Positions 8,972 to 17,981 of a stretch of 64,000 bases of DNA are shown one piece after another. Below the pieces are notes generated by a model. The model was given only the letters and a program-made list of their open reading frames with translations. It had not been told where the DNA came from and did no database searches. Numbering within the stretch: the stretch's first letter is position 1; every line of letters begins with the position of its first letter. The position numbers were made by a program, and so were the translations under genes. Location of the stretch: the NCBI GenBank assembly GCA_022820025.1, contig JAJEGF010000015.1, positions 1 through 64,000 on the forward strand, given 5' to 3'. This DNA is from Chloroflexota bacterium (GTDB lineage Bacteria; Chloroflexota; UBA11872).

Positions 8972-9251
8972 GAGGAAGGAGTGAGCTGAGAGAAGTGAGC
9001 GTTCAGAGAAGAAGGACGGGGTGGAGATGGATCGAGGGCCGAATCTGCTAAGGAGAACGAGGTGGCTGGGGTGCGCGGAAGACGGGCGGGTCAGAGACCC
9101 GCCCCTACGAAAGATTGGGCGGGGGTGGGCGGAAGAGAAGGCGGGATTCCTCACTTCGCTGCACTGCGTTCGGAATGACAGCTGGCATGGGCACTAGAAT
9201 TGGGTGCGCCGGCGTATGGCCACGCCGGGTGTCAGGGGAGCGTCAGCCGTT
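8972..9251. repeat. Gene-free stretch with a third partial repeat start, a 9-bp-arm palindrome and a leader before aconitase
   Basis: Begins with the same GAGGAAGGAGTGAG opening as the two ~200-bp repeats, then diverges. At 9084-9104 lies GGGCGGGTC-AGA-GACCCGCCC, preceded by GGGGTGCGCGGAAGAC and followed by CTAC: the same tag and tail as the palindrome at 8014-8032. Further right is TTCCTCACTTCGCTGCACTG, resembling a common intergenic filler. AGGGGAG at 9234-9240 is the probable ribosome-binding site of aconitase. Confidence 0.6.
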
Positions 9252-11552
9252 ATGCCGGAGATTGAGTCGACGCCGGAACTGATCGAGGGCATTTATGCCG
9301 CCATGCGGGAGCGGCTGGCGGTGGTGCGGGAGCGGCTGGGGCGGCCGCTGACGTTGACGGAGAAGGTGCTGTACGGGCACCTGGACGATCCGGCGGGGCA
9401 GGAACTGGTGGCGGGCGAGAGTTACCTGCAACTGCGGCCGGACCGGGTGGCGATGCAGGACGCGACGGCGCAGATGGCGCTGTTGCAGTTCATGCTGGCG
9501 GAGCGGGACAGCGCGGCGGTGCCCTCGACGGTGCATTGCGATCACCTGATCCGCGCCTACAGCGGGGCGGACCCCGACCTGCAGCAGGCGCTGCTGGAAA
9601 ACAACGAGGTGTACGCGTTCCTGAAGAGCGTCTCGGCCAAGTACGGAATCGGGTTCTGGGCGCCGGGGTCGGGAATCATTCACCAAGTGGTGCTGGAGAA
9701 CTACGCGTTTCCGGGCGGGCTGATGATCGGCACGGATTCGCACACGCCGAACGCGGGCGGGCTGGGGATGCTGGCCTGCGGGGTGGGCGGGGCGGACGCG
9801 GTGGACGTGATGGTGGATTTCCCGTGGGAGGTCCTGCATCCCAAGGGCATCGGCGTGCACCTGACCGGGGAGCTCTCGGGCTGGACAGCGCCGAAAGACG
9901 TGATCCTGAAGGTGGCGGGGCTGCTGACCACGAGCGGCGGGACGAACCGGATCGTGGAGTATTTCGGCGAGGGCGCGGCGTCGCTGGCCTGCACGGGCAA
10001 GGCGACGATTACGAACATGGGCGCGGAACTGGGCGCCACGACCTCGGTGTTCGGGTACGACGAGCGGATGTCGGCGTACCTGCGGGCGACGGAGCGCGAC
10101 GAGCTGGCCGGGCTGGCGGATGCGAACCGGGACTTGCTGGCGGCGGACGCGGAGGTGCTGGCGGAGCCGGAGCGGTATTTCGAGCAGGTGATCGAGATCG
10201 ACCTTTCGGAGCTGGAGCCGCACGTGGTGGGTCCACACCGGCCGGACCTGGCGCGACCGATTTCGGAGTTGGCGCAAGCGGCGGCGGACGAGGGATACCC
10301 GGCGGATATTTCGGCGGCGCTGGTGGGGAGTTGTACGAACTCCTCGTACGAGGACATTTCACGGGCGGCGGACCTGGCGCGGCAGGCGGCGGCGCGGGGG
10401 GCGAAGGCGCGGATTCCGTTCCTGGTGACGCCGGGGTCGGAGATGGTGCGGGCGACGATCGAACGGGACGGGCAGCTGCAGGACCTGGAGTCGATCGGGG
10501 CGGTGGTGCTGGCGAATGCGTGCGGTCCGTGCATCGGGCAGTGGCGGCGGGACGACATCACGCCGGCGCGCGAGGGCGACCCGCCGAAGCGGAATTCGAT
10601 TGTCTCGTCGTTCAACCGGAACTTTCCGCGGCGGAATGACGGGAGTCCGAATACGTTCTCGTTCCTGACGAGTCCGGAAGTGGCGGTGGCGTTTGCGCTG
10701 GGCGGGCGGCTTTCGGCCGACCCGACGGCTTCGCCGGTTGGCGGGGACAACGGGGATGCCTTTGTACTGGAGCCGCCGGGGCCGGCGGCGGACATCCCGT
10801 CGGACGGGTTTATCGGGCAGCGGTACGGCTATGAGCCGCCGGCCGAGCATCCCGACGAGGTGACGGTGGCGATCGATCCGGATAGCGAGCGGCTGGAGGC
10901 GCTGGCGCCGTTTCCCAAGCGGACGGCGGAGCAGTTCCGTGGCATGCCGGTGCTACTGAAAGCGACGGGGCAGTGCACGACGGACGCGATTTCGCCGGCG
11001 GGCCGCTGGCTCCGGTACCGGGGGCACCTGACGAACATCAGCGACAACATGTTTATCGGGGCCAACAACGCGTTCGGGGACGAGGCGGGCACGGGCTACA
11101 ACACGGAGACGGGCGAGGACGACGAGCCGCTGGCGGATATCGCCACGTATTACCAACGGCAGGGGATCACCTGGGTGGCGGTGGGCGACCAGAATTACGG
11201 CGAGGGCAGCAGCCGGGAACACGCGGCGATGTCACCGCGGCATACGGGCGGCGGGGCGATCATCGTGCGGAGCTTTGCGCGGATCCACGAGGCGAATCTG
11301 AAAAAGCAGGGTTTGCTGCCGCTGACGTTCGAGGATCCGGATGATTTCGAGCGGATCGAGATCGATGACCGGATCACGTTGAATGACCTGGGCGAGTTGG
11401 CGCCCGGAAGGCCGGTGACGGCGACGCTGGAGCATTCGGATGGGTCGACGGCGACGATCCGGCTTAACCACACGTTGAACGACGAGCAGATCCGGTGGTT
11501 TTGGGCGGGGTCGGCGCTTAATCTGATTCGCGCGGGGAGCGATACGGGGTGA
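9252..11552 (+). CDS. acn: Aconitate hydratase, mitochondrial-like type
   Basis: Interconverts citrate and isocitrate in the TCA cycle through a [4Fe-4S] cluster in the cytoplasm. The 766-residue length and the spacing of the cluster cysteines (Cys361 in GSCTNSSYED; Cys424 and Cys427 in NACGPCIGQW) match the mitochondrial aconitase type. Other signatures are TDSHTPNAGGLG near the N-terminus and QNYGEGSSREHAA in the C-terminal swivelling domain. The ATG at 9252 is preferred over the frame's first start at 9204, because it begins at the conserved region and has AGGGGAG upstream. It stands alone between repeat-rich intergenic regions, so it is probably transcribed on its own. Confidence 0.95.
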   Translation: MPEIESTPELIEGIYAAMRERLAVVRERLGRPLTLTEKVLYGHLDDPAGQELVAGESYLQLRPDRVAMQDATAQMALLQFMLAERDSAAVPSTVHCDHLIRAYSGADPDLQQALLENNEVYAFLKSVSAKYGIGFWAPGSGIIHQVVLENYAFPGGLMIGTDSHTPNAGGLGMLACGVGGADAVDVMVDFPWEVLHPKGIGVHLTGELSGWTAPKDVILKVAGLLTTSGGTNRIVEYFGEGAASLACTGKATITNMGAELGATTSVFGYDERMSAYLRATERDELAGLADANRDLLAADAEVLAEPERYFEQVIEIDLSELEPHVVGPHRPDLARPISELAQAAADEGYPADISAALVGSCTNSSYEDISRAADLARQAAARGAKARIPFLVTPGSEMVRATIERDGQLQDLESIGAVVLANACGPCIGQWRRDDITPAREGDPPKRNSIVSSFNRNFPRRNDGSPNTFSFLTSPEVAVAFALGGRLSADPTASPVGGDNGDAFVLEPPGPAADIPSDGFIGQRYGYEPPAEHPDEVTVAIDPDSERLEALAPFPKRTAEQFRGMPVLLKATGQCTTDAISPAGRWLRYRGHLTNISDNMFIGANNAFGDEAGTGYNTETGEDDEPLADIATYYQRQGITWVAVGDQNYGEGSSREHAAMSPRHTGGGAIIVRSFARIHEANLKKQGLLPLTFEDPDDFERIEIDDRITLNDLGELAPGRPVTATLEHSDGSTATIRLNHTLNDEQIRWFWAGSALNLIRAGSDTG

Positions 11553-11630
11553 CTTTGATGCGTGAGCGGCGAAGGCACTCACCCCGACACCCGGTTTCAA
11601 AGCAACATAGACTCAGGCTCGCGCCTCGAC

Positions 11631-11678
11631 CGGAAGACCCTCACCCCAGCCCACTCCCACGGGGAGAGGGGGAAAGAG
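11631..11678. repeat. Tagged intergenic repeat of the CCCTCACCCC...GGGAGAGGGG type
   Basis: CGGAAGACCCTCACCCCAGC followed by an imperfect stem (CCACTCCC with GGGGAGAGGG). The CGGAAGA tag joined to CCCTCACC is also found at 21265-21279. It lies just upstream of the SthA-like gene, between two genes on the same strand. Confidence 0.6.
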
Positions 11679-11692
11679 TTGCCCTGGACTAG

Positions 11693-13090
11693 ATGAGAGA
11701 GCCCGAGAACTACGACATCGTCATTATCGGGACGGGTCCGGCCGGGCGGCGGGCGGCGATTCAGGCCGCCAAGGCGGGGCGACGGGTGGTATGCATCGAC
11801 CGCCAGCGCTACGTGGGCGGACAGGCCGTGCACCGAGGGACGATTCCCTCCAAGACGCTGCGCGAAGCGGTGATTCACGTGACCGGGGTGGGGCAGCGGG
11901 CGTTCTACGGGGCGTCGTACCGGGTGATGACCAACGTGACGATGGACGACCTGCTGCGCCGGACGGCGCAGGTGGTGCAGTCCGAGGTGGACGTGGTGCG
12001 GGATGGGTTCCTGCGCAACGACGTGGACATGCTGAACGGCATCGCACACTTCGAGGATCCGAACACGGTTGCGGTGCACACCGAGAACTCCATCCTGGAG
12101 CTCCGCACCGAAAAAGTGATCCTGGCGACGGGGTCGCGGCCGGCGCGGCCGGCGCACATTCCGTTTGACAATGAGCGGGTGGTGGACAGCGACGGGATCC
12201 TGGACCTTCGCACGATTCCGAAGTCGATGACCGTGGTTGGGGCCGGGGTGATCGGCACGGAGTACGCGAGCATTTTCGCGACGCTGGGCGTGGCGGTGAC
12301 GCTGATCGACGGCCGACGCGATCTGCTGGAGATGGTGGACGAGGAGATTGGCGAGGCGCTGAAGTACCGGATGCGCGAGGACGGGATCACGCTGCGACTG
12401 GGTCACAACGTATCGAGTGTCGAGTTCGACCCGCGGGGCCGGCCGGTGACCGTGCTGGAGACGGGCGCGAAGGTTGTGAGCGACGTGGTGATGTATTCGA
12501 TCGGGCGGCACGGCGCGACGGGCCTGCTGAACCTGGACGCGGCGGGACTGAAGGCCGACGCGCGCGGACGCCTGAAGGTGAACAGCTTCTTCCAAACCGA
12601 CGTGGAGCACATTTACGCGGTGGGGGATGTGATCGGACAGCCGGCGCTGGCTTCAACGTCAGCCGAGCAGGGACGGATGGCGGCGCTTCACGCGCTGGGG
12701 ATGGAATGCCCCGAGATCGACGACGACGAGTTGCCGATCGGGATTTATACGATTCCGGAGATCGCGCTGATCGGCAAGACGGAAGAGCAACTGACGGCGG
12801 CCGGGATGGCGTACGAGAGCGGGGTGGCGCGGTACAAGGAGATTGCGCGCGGGGCGATCATCGGGGACGACTTCGGAATCCTGAAGCTGCTGTTCGACCC
12901 GGACACGCGCAGGGTGCTGGGGGTGCACATCTTCGGCAGCCAGGCGAGCGAGTTGCTGCACATCGGGCAGGCGGTGATGGAGCTGGGCGGGACGATTGAC
13001 TATTTCGTGGAGACGATTTTCAACTATCCGACGTTCGCCGAGGCGTACAAGGTGGCGGGGCTGAACGGGGTGAACAAGCTGCTGCGGTGA
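11693..13090 (+). CDS. sthA: Soluble pyridine nucleotide transhydrogenase-like flavoprotein
   Basis: FAD-dependent enzyme of the dihydrolipoamide dehydrogenase fold, expected to balance NADPH and NADH in the cytosol. Visible motifs are the FAD-binding GTGPAGRRAAIQAAKAG near the N-terminus, the NAD(P)-binding VVGAGVIGTEYAS at about residue 180, IYAVGDVIG before the C-terminal interface domain, and the C-terminal FNYPTFAEAYKVA. The redox disulfide CxxxxC of lipoamide dehydrogenases is absent: the segment reads GGQAVHRGTIPSKTLREA, as in SthA-type transhydrogenases. The length of 465 residues is typical. It follows aconitase on the same strand but is separated by a repeat, so co-transcription is uncertain. 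Confidence 0.85.
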   Translation: MREPENYDIVIIGTGPAGRRAAIQAAKAGRRVVCIDRQRYVGGQAVHRGTIPSKTLREAVIHVTGVGQRAFYGASYRVMTNVTMDDLLRRTAQVVQSEVDVVRDGFLRNDVDMLNGIAHFEDPNTVAVHTENSILELRTEKVILATGSRPARPAHIPFDNERVVDSDGILDLRTIPKSMTVVGAGVIGTEYASIFATLGVAVTLIDGRRDLLEMVDEEIGEALKYRMREDGITLRLGHNVSSVEFDPRGRPVTVLETGAKVVSDVVMYSIGRHGATGLLNLDAAGLKADARGRLKVNSFFQTDVEHIYAVGDVIGQPALASTSAEQGRMAALHALGMECPEIDDDELPIGIYTIPEIALIGKTEEQLTAAGMAYESGVARYKEIARGAIIGDDFGILKLLFDPDTRRVLGVHIFGSQASELLHIGQAVMELGGTIDYFVETIFNYPTFAEAYKVAGLNGVNKLLR

Positions 13091-13459
13091 GGCGAGGCGG
13101 CTTCAGCGGTGAGCCTGCTTGCTGAGACATGAGGATTACCTCGTAGCCTCCTGCTGGAGGATTTAGGAGCACCTCTCTAATGCGCTGCGGACTGCCGTCC
13201 TCCGGCCTTGGCAGGTGGGGTAGGCAGCCACCCTCACCCCGGCCCTCTCCCTCAAGGGAGAGGGAGAAGGAGCGGGGTGCCCAGGCATCCGCAGGCGACG
13301 CGCACGGCTGCTCCCTGGCTCGCTCTTGCCTACGGGATGCAAGCACAGACCGAAGGCGCTGACCGGGTACCACGAGGGTGGGCTGACACGGGAATTCCGG
13401 ACCTGTCGGCGGACGGTGGCAGTATGGGCGGGTTGCGGGTTCAGGCGAGGTCATTTGAT
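13091..13459. other. 369-bp gene-free leader before TrpRS, with a CCCTCTCCCT/AGGGAGAGGG inverted repeat
   Basis: No convincing gene. A small stem CCTCC-TGCT-GGAGG lies near 13150. At 13243-13264 is a perfect 10-bp inverted repeat (CCCTCTCCCT, CA, AGGGAGAGGG) preceded by CACCCTCACCCCGG, a member of the intergenic repeat class also seen at 11631 and 21271. GGGTACCACG at 13365-13374 recalls the T-box antiterminator consensus but has no demonstrable partner structure. GAGG at 13447-13450 is the likely ribosome-binding site of the next gene. Confidence 0.5.
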
Positions 13460-14521
13460 ATGTCGGAGATGGACGACGCGCCGGATGGTGCACGCGGCCG
13501 CATCCTGACGGGGTTGCGGCCTTCGGGGCCCTCGCACGTGGGGCATTACGCGGGCGCGTTTTCACAGTGGCTGGAGCTGCAGGAGGAGTACGAGTCGTTC
13601 TTCCTGCTGGCCGATTACCAGGTCTCCGACTACGCCGACAACCTGCCGTGGATCCGCTGGGGCCTCTGGGAAGTGACGCTGGACTGGCTGGGGGTGGGGC
13701 TGGACCCAGACATCTCGCACTTCGTGATCGAGAGCGGGGTGCCGGAGTTCGCGGAGCTGACGCTGCACCTGAGCTGGTTCCTGGGGCTGGGTCACCTGCA
13801 ACGGAATCCGACGCTGAAGGCCGAACTGGCCGACCTGGAGTCGACCAACAAGTCGGTGCCGGTGGCGTTTTTCAATTACCCGGTGATGCAGATCTCCAAC
13901 ATCCTGCTGCCGCTGGCGCACCTGGTGCCGGTGGGGGAGGACCAGTTGCCGCACATCGAGATGACGCGGGACGTGGCGATCCGGTTCAACCGGCGGTTCG
14001 GGGAGACGTTTGTGGTTCCCCGGGGACGGGTGGGCGAGGTGCCGCGGCTGGTGGGGATCGACGGCAAGGGGAAGATGGGGACCTCAGCGGGGAACGCGAT
14101 TTTCCTGAAGGACTCCGAGGACACGCTGCGGGCGAAGGTGCGGAGCATGTTCACGGACCCGAAGCGGCTGCGGGCGACCGATCCGGGCACCGTGGAAGGC
14201 AACCCGGTGTTCATGTATCACGACGCGTTCAATCCCGACACCGATGAAGTGGACGACCTGAAGGCGCGGTACCGGAAGGGCAAGGTCGGCGACGTGGAGG
14301 TGAAGGACCGGCTGTTCAACGCGATGAACGCGTTCCTGGGACCGATCCGGGAGCGTCGGGCCGACTGGGAAGCGCGGCCGGACGACGTGCGGGATGTGCT
14401 GGCGGCAGGGACGGCGGAGACCAAGCGCCGGGCGGAGCCGCTGATGGAGCAGGTGCGGAGCGCGCTGGACCTGGACTATCTGAAGGACGGGCCGCCGCCG
14501 GCGCCGGAGGGCGCGCCGTAG
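13460..14521 (+). CDS. trpS: Tryptophan--tRNA ligase
   Basis: Class I aminoacyl-tRNA synthetase that charges tRNA-Trp. The ATP-binding HIGH-type motif appears as GLRPSGPSHVGHYAGA. The tryptophan pocket region includes PVMQISNILL and the GEDQLPHIEMTRDVA segment. The KMSKS loop reads GKGKMGTSAGNAI, a KMGTS variant. With the ATG at 13460 (GAGG 9 nt upstream) the protein is 353 residues, close to the family's usual 330-350. The longer frame back to 13208 runs through a repeat and is unlikely to be translated. The C-terminus ends in a proline-rich tail. The following NUDIX gene is 40 bp downstream on the same strand. Confidence 0.92.
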   Translation: MSEMDDAPDGARGRILTGLRPSGPSHVGHYAGAFSQWLELQEEYESFFLLADYQVSDYADNLPWIRWGLWEVTLDWLGVGLDPDISHFVIESGVPEFAELTLHLSWFLGLGHLQRNPTLKAELADLESTNKSVPVAFFNYPVMQISNILLPLAHLVPVGEDQLPHIEMTRDVAIRFNRRFGETFVVPRGRVGEVPRLVGIDGKGKMGTSAGNAIFLKDSEDTLRAKVRSMFTDPKRLRATDPGTVEGNPVFMYHDAFNPDTDEVDDLKARYRKGKVGDVEVKDRLFNAMNAFLGPIRERRADWEARPDDVRDVLAAGTAETKRRAEPLMEQVRSALDLDYLKDGPPPAPEGAP

Positions 14522-14561
14522 CGCGGGCCGGCATTCGTTTCGTTCGGGCAGGAAGGTCGAG

Positions 14562-15017
14562 TTGACGCCGCAGGACGATGGCGCGTTGCCGTGGATCCGG
14601 CCGCTGGCGCTGGCGGTGTTTCGGGACGGGCCGCGCATCCTGGTGGAGGACAACGCGGCGTGGGACCGGCGCGACTGGTTTTATCGTCCGCCGGGCGGGG
14701 GCGTTGAGTTTGGCGAACGGGCGATTGACGCGGTTCGGCGTGAGATGCGGGAAGAGTTCGAGGCCGAAATCAGGGACGTGCGGCAGTTGGGGACGCTGGA
14801 GAACATCTTCGACTATCACGGCCGGCCAGGGCATGAGGTCGTGTTCGTGTTCGAGGCGCGGTTTGCGGACGCTTCGTACTACGAGGCCGAGCGAATTGTG
14901 GGCACGGAGGGCGGCGGCACGCGGATCGAGGCGGTTTGGATTGATGTGACGGAACCGCTGGACCGGCCGTTGTATCCGAACGGGTTGCTGGAGCTGTTGA
15001 GGCGGTCCGGTGGCTAG
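14562..15017 (+). CDS. NUDIX hydrolase
   Basis: A 151-residue member of the family that cleaves nucleoside diphosphates linked to another group. The Nudix box is clear: GGVEFGERAIDAVRREMREE, matching Gx5Ex7REUxEE; the glycine after EE is replaced by Glu. The metal-binding glutamates of REMREE are present. Translation starts at TTG 14562, supported by AGGAAGG 5 nt upstream and by the absence of another good start. It follows the tryptophanyl-tRNA synthetase closely and may share its transcript. Substrate cannot be told from sequence; a housecleaning role is likely. Confidence 0.85.
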   Translation: MTPQDDGALPWIRPLALAVFRDGPRILVEDNAAWDRRDWFYRPPGGGVEFGERAIDAVRREMREEFEAEIRDVRQLGTLENIFDYHGRPGHEVVFVFEARFADASYYEAERIVGTEGGGTRIEAVWIDVTEPLDRPLYPNGLLELLRRSGG

Positions 15018-15030
15018 GTTCATCGTGCGC

Positions 15031-15047
15031 CTGCCGTCAGACGGCAG
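15031..15047. promoter_or_regulatory. 8-bp-arm palindrome upstream of the methyltransferase gene (possible operator)
   Basis: CTGCCGTC-A-GACGGCAG, a perfect palindrome around one base. A further half-site CTGCCGT lies at 15061-15067, 8 nt before the GTG start, and another (GACGGCAG) at 17968-17975 in the gap between the methyltransferase and the XRE regulator. It could be an operator for that regulator or simply a hairpin ending the NUDIX transcript. Confidence 0.4.
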
Positions 15048-15074
15048 ACTTACCGAACATCTGCCGTACACTAT

Positions 15075-17966
15075 GTGACCGTGCCAAGTCGAATGTCAGC
15101 CTCTTCCGCAGGCCGCACGCATGAGAGCGTGATCAACGCAGCGCTTGCGGAGCTATTTCAAGGCCGGGCCGGGCTGCGGGCCGAGGCGGAAGTGACACAG
15201 GCGGGCGGCGCGCGGCCGGACGTGGTGGTGTGGGCCGACAACGGGCCCGTGATCGTGGAGACCGAATACGCGCCCGCCCGAAGCCGGCACGCCGACGCGC
15301 TGGCCCGGCTGGGGATGCGGATCGACGGCGAGCGCGTGAGCGTAGCGTTTGCCGTATCCATCCCCGCCAACCTGCGCGCAGCGCCCCAGGCCCATCTCGC
15401 CGACCAGCTGGCCCTGGCAACCCTGGAGTGGCAAGAGTGGCGGGCCGACGGGACCTCAGGACCCCAGGTTCGCGGGACGGTCGACGAACTGGCGCAGGCC
15501 GTTCGCAGCGCGGAAGCGCCGGTGGACGACCTGGACCAAGCGGTGGAGATGTTGGAGCAGGGCGCGCAGCGGGCCGGCGCGCGGCTCTTTCGCGCGCCCG
15601 CCACGCTGCAGCACGTGGCCGGTGTTTTTGGGACCACGCCCGGCGACGAGGTGGCCAACATGGCCGCGCTGGTCATCATCAACGCCATGATGTTCCACGA
15701 GCGCCTGACCGAGGACATGCCGGGCATCCTCAAGGTCAGCAACCTTCGCTTCGGTCGTCACCTGATGGCTAGTCGTGTGCTCGACGAGTGGGACAAGATC
15801 CTGGCGATCGACTACTACCCGATATTCCGGATGGCGCGGGATGTGGTTGACCAATTCCCGTATAGCGTGGCACCGGAGGTGCTGGACCGCTGCCACTGGA
15901 CCGCCGAGCGCCTGCTGTCCATGGCCGCCACGCGTCGCCACGACCTGGCCGGCCGCATCTTCAACCGGCTGATCGCCGACCGGAAGTTCCTGGCCGCCTT
16001 CTACACGAAGATTCCGACGTCCACGCTGCTGGCGGGCCTGGCGCTGGACCCCTCGCGGTGGCCGGACGTGGACTGGAGCAATCCGGAGGCCGTGCGGCGC
16101 CTTACCGTGATCGATCCCTCCTGCGGCACGGGAACGCTGCTGATGGCCTGCTATCAGCAACTGGCGGACAACGCGCGCCGGGGGCGGCTGGCCGACGGTG
16201 ATGCCAGCGCCCAGACGGACGCGGAGCTTCACCGCCTGCTGATCGAAGACGTGATCCAGGGCACGGACGTGGTCCAGGCCGCCATCCACCTGACGGCGGC
16301 CACGCTTGCCGCGGCTTCGCCCTCCATCACGTTTCGACGCATGAACCTGCATACGCTGCCGCTGGGCGCGGACGGGGTGAACGGCGCGCGGTTGGGGTCG
16401 CTCGACTGGCTGACGCACGAGCGACTGGGATCCCTGTTCTCGGGCGCGGTGGAGCAGGTGAGCGGGCAGGGGCAAGACACGGAGCGCGAGGCGCCAATAG
16501 CGCAGCGGCCGTGCGCCGACCTGGTGATCATGAATCCGCCGTATACCCGTCACGAAGGACCAGGCGACGGCTCCGATACGTACACGACGGTGTTCGGTTC
16601 GTTCCGCGATCCCGAGGTCGAGCGACAGATGTCGCGGGCGCTCGTTCGCGCCCTGCGGGGAACGCCGGCCAACCAGCGAGTCGGCCTGGCGTCGGCCTTC
16701 GTCGTGCTTGCCGACCGGCTGGTGCGTGAAGGCGGGCGGATCGCCTTCGTCCTGCCCGTCTCGGCGGTGGCCGGGGCCGCCTGGGCCGGGGTGCGCGAAC
16801 TGTGGGCCGAGCGCTACGACGTTGAACACGTGCTTACGGTGCACGATCCGGAGCACCGTTCCCTGTCCGAAGACACCGGCATTGCCGAGGTGCTGCTGGT
16901 CGCGCGGCGGCTCAGGCCCGACGAGTCTCCGACGGGCCGGGTGACTTGCGTGAACCTGCGGCAGGCCCCGGCCCAGGTGACCGACGCCCTGGCCGTGTTG
17001 AACGCGGTACGGGCGGTACCCGCCGTGCAGCGAGTGGACGGGCCGCCGGTCGGCGGCAGTCCGCTGATGATCGGCGGCGAGCAGTGGGGCGAGCTTGTGG
17101 ATTCGCCGATAGCCGGACCACCTTTGCCCGGCGCGCGCTGGCGTTCAGCCGAGGTGGGGCAGCGCGCGCTGGCGCTGGCGGACGGCGTGGTCTGGTCGGC
17201 GGATGGCACGCGGGCGCTCGCCTCGATTCCAATCGCCCAGGTTGAGTCAATCGCTTCTGTCAGCCCGCACGACGGACAGATCCATAAGGACTCGATCGGT
17301 GTGTTCGACGCCTTTGACGGATTCGACGGGTTGGCACAGTTCCCAGCCATTTGGAGGCATCGCCAAGCGTTGCATCGCACTGCTCAAGCCGAGCCAAACG
17401 CCCGGCTCTCGCCTAAGCCAAGCCGTGACCACGCGAGGATCTGGGCTACGGCGGGTCACTTACACCTCACACGGGACATTCGATACAACTCACAGCGGGT
17501 AGCGACGGTGCGAACTCTCCAGCGCACCCTGGGCGTGCGTGCCTGGTACACGCTCAAGCTGAAGGACTGCACGCAAGGACAGCAGGAGAGAATGGAGGCT
17601 GCGCTGGCGCTCTGGTGCAACTCGACGTTCGGGCTGCTGTGCCACTCCAACCGCGCCAACCCGTCGCAATTGGGACGCGGCCAAGGAAGTCGAACGCTGG
17701 TACGGGAATTGCCGACACTGAACGTCCTGGAACTCGAACCCTGGCAGCTGGCTGCGGCAGCCGACACTTGGCGCGAGTTGGCGCAGGTGGAGTTCCAGTC
17801 GTTTCACCGGTGTGCGGTCGACCCGGCGCGAATTGAACTGGACCGCCTGCTGGTGCAGAACATCCTGGGGCTGGGCAGCGACGGTGAAGAGACGGCCCAG
17901 CGACTTCGCCAAATCCTGGCCGCGGAGCCGTCCATATACGGATCGAAAGATCCAGCGCTGGGCTAA
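15075..17966 (+). CDS. Large N6-adenine DNA methyltransferase, possible single-chain restriction-modification enzyme
   Basis: A 963-residue protein with a gamma-class N6-adenine methyltransferase core: the SAM-binding motif VIDPSCGTGTLLMACY at about residues 344-360 and the catalytic NPPY motif (DLVIMNPPYTRHEG, about 487-490). The N-terminal ~100 residues (ARPDVVVWADNGPVIVETEY) resemble a PD-(D/E)xK nuclease core, with Glu at the usual Lys position. The ~450 residues after NPPY would hold target recognition. This layout recalls type IIG or BREX PglX-like enzymes, but no separate restriction or specificity gene is nearby. Start: GTG 15075; ATG 15093 is an alternative. It is convergent with an XRE regulator only 15 bp away. 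It may methylate, and perhaps cut, specific DNA sites for defence. Confidence 0.75.
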   Translation: MTVPSRMSASSAGRTHESVINAALAELFQGRAGLRAEAEVTQAGGARPDVVVWADNGPVIVETEYAPARSRHADALARLGMRIDGERVSVAFAVSIPANLRAAPQAHLADQLALATLEWQEWRADGTSGPQVRGTVDELAQAVRSAEAPVDDLDQAVEMLEQGAQRAGARLFRAPATLQHVAGVFGTTPGDEVANMAALVIINAMMFHERLTEDMPGILKVSNLRFGRHLMASRVLDEWDKILAIDYYPIFRMARDVVDQFPYSVAPEVLDRCHWTAERLLSMAATRRHDLAGRIFNRLIADRKFLAAFYTKIPTSTLLAGLALDPSRWPDVDWSNPEAVRRLTVIDPSCGTGTLLMACYQQLADNARRGRLADGDASAQTDAELHRLLIEDVIQGTDVVQAAIHLTAATLAAASPSITFRRMNLHTLPLGADGVNGARLGSLDWLTHERLGSLFSGAVEQVSGQGQDTEREAPIAQRPCADLVIMNPPYTRHEGPGDGSDTYTTVFGSFRDPEVERQMSRALVRALRGTPANQRVGLASAFVVLADRLVREGGRIAFVLPVSAVAGAAWAGVRELWAERYDVEHVLTVHDPEHRSLSEDTGIAEVLLVARRLRPDESPTGRVTCVNLRQAPAQVTDALAVLNAVRAVPAVQRVDGPPVGGSPLMIGGEQWGELVDSPIAGPPLPGARWRSAEVGQRALALADGVVWSADGTRALASIPIAQVESIASVSPHDGQIHKDSIGVFDAFDGFDGLAQFPAIWRHRQALHRTAQAEPNARLSPKPSRDHARIWATAGHLHLTRDIRYNSQRVATVRTLQRTLGVRAWYTLKLKDCTQGQQERMEAALALWCNSTFGLLCHSNRANPSQLGRGQGSRTLVRELPTLNVLELEPWQLAAAADTWRELAQVEFQSFHRCAVDPARIELDRLLVQNILGLGSDGEETAQRLRQILAAEPSIYGSKDPALG

Positions 17967-17981
17967 CGACGGCAGATCTGG

